Origin: Spinellus fusiger
Lineage: Eukaryota > Mucoromycota > Mucoromycetes > Mucorales > Phycomycetaceae
NCBI GenBank assembly: GCA_025094145.1
Contig: JALLLS010000007.1
Coordinates: forward strand, 558,001-622,000
DNA: 64,000 nt
Direction of reading: 5' to 3'
The notes below the pieces were generated by a model. It ran no database searches. It saw only the letters and a program-made list of their open reading frames with translations, and was not told where the DNA came from. The stretch's first letter is position 1; every line of letters begins with the position of its first letter. Shown here piece by piece: positions 61,061 to 64,000 of this stretch. The position numbers and the translations under genes were made by a program.

Positions 61061-62418
61061 CAGTGTCCAGTATAAACACTATAATTTATTTTATTTTCTG
61101 ATATAATTCTTGTATAAGGAAATACTTATTCTTTGTAATAAAAACACATATTAAACACACAGTAGAGACTCCAAAATAGGATAGAGTATAAAGAAGGCCA
61201 ACAGGATAATAAAAGTGTATTTGTTGGGTTAAAACCCTTAATATTTAGTGTTTCCACCCTTGGCCTCAATGACAGCCCTACATCTCTGATGCATGCTGGC
61301 AATGAGGTTGTTGGTAACCTCCTTGGGAATTTTGTCCCATTCTTGAACCAGGAGAGCCTTTAGATCCTGGAGGGTGTTTGCTGGGGTCATCCTCTTGTGG
61401 ACTACTCTGTCCAACTCTTCCCATAGATGCTCAATTAGGTTCAGGCCAGGGCTTTGAGAGGGCCACCGCTCTATTGTGACTATACTTCTCTCATCCTTCC
61501 ATTTCCTAGTCTCCTTACTAGTATGGCAACTGGCATTGTCCTCTTGAAGAACATAGCCTACCACTGGATTCAGTGCCGAAAGATGAGCCAGCTCGGGGCA
61601 ATAGGCCGTTTCTAAAATACTGGTGTATTTGGCACTATTGATGGATCCCTCCACCACAGCAAGTCTACCAACACCTTCACCAGAAAAGGAACCCCACACC
61701 ATCACCCCACCACCACCAAACTTCATGGTAGGCTTCAAATTCTTTGGGAGCAGTCTCTCCTTCTTTCTACGTACCACCCTGTTGCGGTGGTTGTTGCTCA
61801 TTAGCTGGAACTTGGACTCATCGGACCAGATGACTGTCATCCAGTCTTCATCTGTCCAATGAAGGTAGGTCCTAGTCCAAGTAAGCCTCAACTTCTTGTG
61901 CTTGTCGGTGAGAGCAGGCTTTCTTATCACCCTGTAAGAAGACAGGCCAATCTTCTTCATCTTCTGAAATGTCCTCATGGACACTTGGGTGGCCATTCCC
62001 TGGTGAAGCTCCTTCATGCTCTGGAAGAAATATCTTGCCACCTCTCGAGAGACTTCTCTCTCGTCCCTCTCCTTCAGAATGGACTTGCACCCAGAGCCCT
62101 TTCCTGATTTGAAGCTGCCAGTTTCCCTGTATCTCTTCATGATAAGGCTGACAGCGGGCTGACTGACGCCAAACATGGCTGCAATCTCCACTGGCTGGTG
62201 CCATGTTGGATGGCCTCGTGAACAATGAGTTGACGACTTCACTCGTCGACATTATTCTTCTTGTTTCAAATGGGTTTGGTGGTTTGTTCAGTAGTGTTAG
62301 ACATAGTAGATGTTATAGCGGAAAAAGAAGAAATGAGAAATATTTTTTTAAAAAAAGAATTTAGAGCAAAATGAAGGTTGGAAAATGAAAAAGATTATAG
62401 AGTTTATACTGGACACTG
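61061..62418 (-). mobile_element. Tc1/mariner-type transposon, nearly complete
   Basis: The 1358-bp element has terminal inverted repeats of about 25 bp. The left end begins CAGTGTCCAGTATAAACAC and the right end, reverse-complemented, begins CAGTGTCCAGTATAAACTC, with one difference. TA dinucleotides flank both ends (61059-61060 and 62419-62420), as expected for Tc1 targets. It carries one transposase frame on the minus strand. The size and structure match classical Tc1 elements, and it is the youngest-looking transposon in the window. Confidence 0.92.
61238..62242 (-). CDS. Tc1-family transposase, almost intact
   Basis: Cut-and-paste transposase. An open frame of 334 codons covers an N-terminal helix-turn-helix (PVEIAAMFGVSQPAVSLIMK), a second DNA-binding helix region, and the catalytic triad: first Asp in TVIWSDESKFQL, second Asp in VLQEDNASCH, and Glu in PGLNLIEHLWEELDR, about 34-35 residues after the second Asp. 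It ends AVIEAKGGNTKY. The listed first codon is GTG. An ATG at 62252 (MSTSEVVNSLFTRPSN) lies in another frame, so a single-base shift near the N-terminus has probably disconnected the start. The rest is intact, so activity could have been recent, or may persist if initiation occurs at the internal Met (about residue 24). Confidence 0.85.
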   Translation of the reverse strand: MKSSTHCSRGHPTWHQPVEIAAMFGVSQPAVSLIMKRYRETGSFKSGKGSGCKSILKERDEREVSREVARYFFQSMKELHQGMATQVSMRTFQKMKKIGLSSYRVIRKPALTDKHKKLRLTWTRTYLHWTDEDWMTVIWSDESKFQLMSNNHRNRVVRRKKERLLPKNLKPTMKFGGGGVMVWGSFSGEGVGRLAVVEGSINSAKYTSILETAYCPELAHLSALNPVVGYVLQEDNASCHTSKETRKWKDERSIVTIERWPSQSPGLNLIEHLWEELDRVVHKRMTPANTLQDLKALLVQEWDKIPKEVTNNLIASMHQRCRAVIEAKGGNTKY

Positions 62419-62428
62419 TATATATCTG

Positions 62429-62848
62429 CTCTCTACCACCCATTCTTAACCTGTTTAGCAAAGCCAGAAGCTGCTAGTGTAGCTGTTGTACTTGTGTCCT
62501 CAGGATTGTCCGAGTTGCTCTAAGTATCCCTTGTTGGATTTCGGATTACCATAGGACAGCGGTTATCTTTTTGGTGTTCTGGTTTCCATGCTGACTTTAT
62601 GGCCTTTTTGGATGTCTATTCATAATTCTCATTTTACCATTATTTCTCACTTTTCAGCATTTCCCCCCTCATTTGAGGTTTTATATTTCTCTGTCCTTCT
62701 GTTTCCTTCTTCTTTGCATTAATTTTTTCACTTTTGTATTTGAAGTATTTCTATGTATATCCCTTTTTTTTTCACACAATCTTACAGGGTGGCTAATATG
62801 CCCAATGCGCGAATAGCAACCAACGCCCAAAAATAAAAAATACTTTGA
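62429..62848 (+). mobile_element. LINE 3' fragment, copy 2, in opposite orientation
   Basis: This segment is the reverse complement of 59654-60075 in copy 1, with scattered base differences. It is therefore the last 420 bases of the same LINE, pointing to the right. It starts CTCTACCACCCATTCTTAAC and ends AAAAATAAAAAATACTTTGA. An imperfect direct repeat, ACTGTAKATATCTG (62415-62428 and 62849-62862, one difference), flanks it as a target-site duplication. Confidence 0.85.
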
Positions 62849-63029
62849 ACTGTAGATATCTGTTAATAGTAAACCAATATTTGGAATTTAATCATAGATC
62901 TACGAGATTTACAGTCCCATGTAATAAGTGAGTAGACAAAAAATCACTTATTTTTTATTCTTCAAAAATAAAATAGATGTCTTTTTCTTTTCTTTTCTAA
63001 CTTATTCAAAAAATAACTTCAATGAAAAT

Positions 63030-63740
63030 CAGCCAACTCTTAGCCAAGAACATGAAGATAGTCCCACCAAAAGAAGATATCATACTATGTTTATTAGAGG
63101 TCAAATCATAGGACAATGAAAAAGACATTCTACTTATCAAGAGATTTCTGTTAATCTTGACATCCCAAAGAGCACAATGGGCAAGAGTGTTCCATTGTAT
63201 AAAAACAAAGGTATAAGTCGACTCAAAATACATACAGGCAGACCTGAGAAGATGTCATCTACTTTAAAAATGGCTATCGTTTTGTCTATTCAAAGAACCC
63301 TTATGCAAACAATTACATATCATTTGAGAAATATGAATGATACAGGCGTGGATATTTGTCGTAGCACATTTTTAAAATACATGAATGAACTCGGGTTTTT
63401 TTCATGCTCACCATCAAGAAAGCCTGGTATGACACTTACTCACAAGCAAAGACAACTGGAATGGTGTAAAAACAAGGCTGATTGGCCAGTGGAGAGGTGG
63501 AGTAACGTCGTTTGGTCTGATGAGTTCCGTTTTACAGTTGTGGACAATGATAAAGAGACAAGTGTGATAAGGAAGAAAGGTGAAAGGTATGAAGAGGGTC
63601 ATCCGCAATAAACATACAAGCATTTCAATATAATTGCTAAATAATTTCTTCCTTGGTTCCAAAAATTACAAGAGGACCTCAAGAAGACCATGCTCTTCCA
63701 AGGTGCTCCACTATGATTAAGAATAAAGGCTTTACTACAA
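63030..63740 (+). pseudogene. Tc1/mariner-like transposase relic
   Basis: The longest piece (63177-63611, 144 codons) reads MGKSVPLYKNKGISRLKIHT, then GRPEKMSSTLKMAIVLSIQR, a helix-turn-helix-like region. It continues with ELGFFSCSPSRKPGMTLTHK, then NVVWSDEFRFTVVDND with the first catalytic Asp. After a stop, FLPWFQKLQEDL and MLFQGAPL are weak equivalents of the region before the second Asp. No catalytic Glu is found. It is dead and belongs to a family different from the intact element at 61061. Confidence 0.75.
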
Positions 63741-64000
63741 ATTAATGAGCAATATCTTTATAACAGAAATTTAGAGAGCCATTTAAAGAACAACTATTCC
63801 AAATCATGTTTTTACATGAATCTTTTATTATGAACATCTTAGACTGATAGATATACCTTTATTTTTCAAAATAAAATAATAACATAAAACATTGATTTGT
63901 CGTCCACTCATTTATTGCATGGGGCTTTATTTCACTCATTAAATAGTATCTTTTATTAAGACATACTAACACATAGTTTTGTAGGCTTATAAGTGTAGAT
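63741..64000. other. AT-rich end of the window
   Basis: Flank of the Tc1 relic. No further feature is recognised. Confidence 0.4.

Overview
The window is nuclear DNA of an early-diverging filamentous fungus, most likely Mucoromycota (inferred; no rRNA or marker gene fixes the species). The signs are short GT..AG introns of about 47-100 nt, fungal-only families (a Zn2Cys6+PAS regulator and a protein with the Bni4/Afr1 C-terminal motif), conserved eukaryotic housekeeping genes, many microsatellites in introns and coding regions, and several Tc1/mariner and LINE remnants.

Gene-rich block 1 (about 0.6-19.1 kb) holds an EFA6/PSD-type Arf exchange factor with Sec7 and PH domains (minus), an unknown Arg/Gly-rich protein (plus), a polynucleotide 5'-kinase/3'-phosphatase homologue whose kinase half looks inactivated (minus), the gamma-tubulin complex microprotein MZT1 (minus), divergent RRS1 for 60S ribosome assembly (plus), a Bni4/Afr1-like PP1-docking protein (minus) and the GTPase GPN3 (minus).

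From about 19.1 to 35.2 kb no convincing host gene is seen. Its main feature is a very large inverted repeat, with two arms of about 3085 bp (23533-26617 and 29064-32148) around a 2446-bp spacer carrying a dead Tc1-like transposase. Each arm carries a fragment of another DDE transposase.

Gene-rich block 2 (about 35.2-54.6 kb) holds a Pho80/Pcl-like cyclin, a Zn2Cys6+PAS transcription factor, a BCAS3-like WD40 protein (autophagy-related in animals), a single-pass membrane protein, mitochondrial methylmalonate-semialdehyde dehydrogenase, a Tc1 relic, and a secreted protein of unknown function.

The right end (about 54.6-64 kb) is AT-rich and full of transposons. It contains two further Tc1 relics and a nested composite: a nearly intact Tc1 element (61061-62418) with a 5'-truncated LINE copy inserted at each end. 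The target-site duplications of both LINE copies include the terminal bases of the Tc1 inverted repeat. This composite and the giant palindrome are the most unusual structures in the window.

The host genes do not form a pathway. They are typical housekeeping and regulatory genes, separated by repeat-rich spacers. Exon boundaries were read by eye from splice consensus, reading phase and family knowledge; those without an explicit phase check are approximate.
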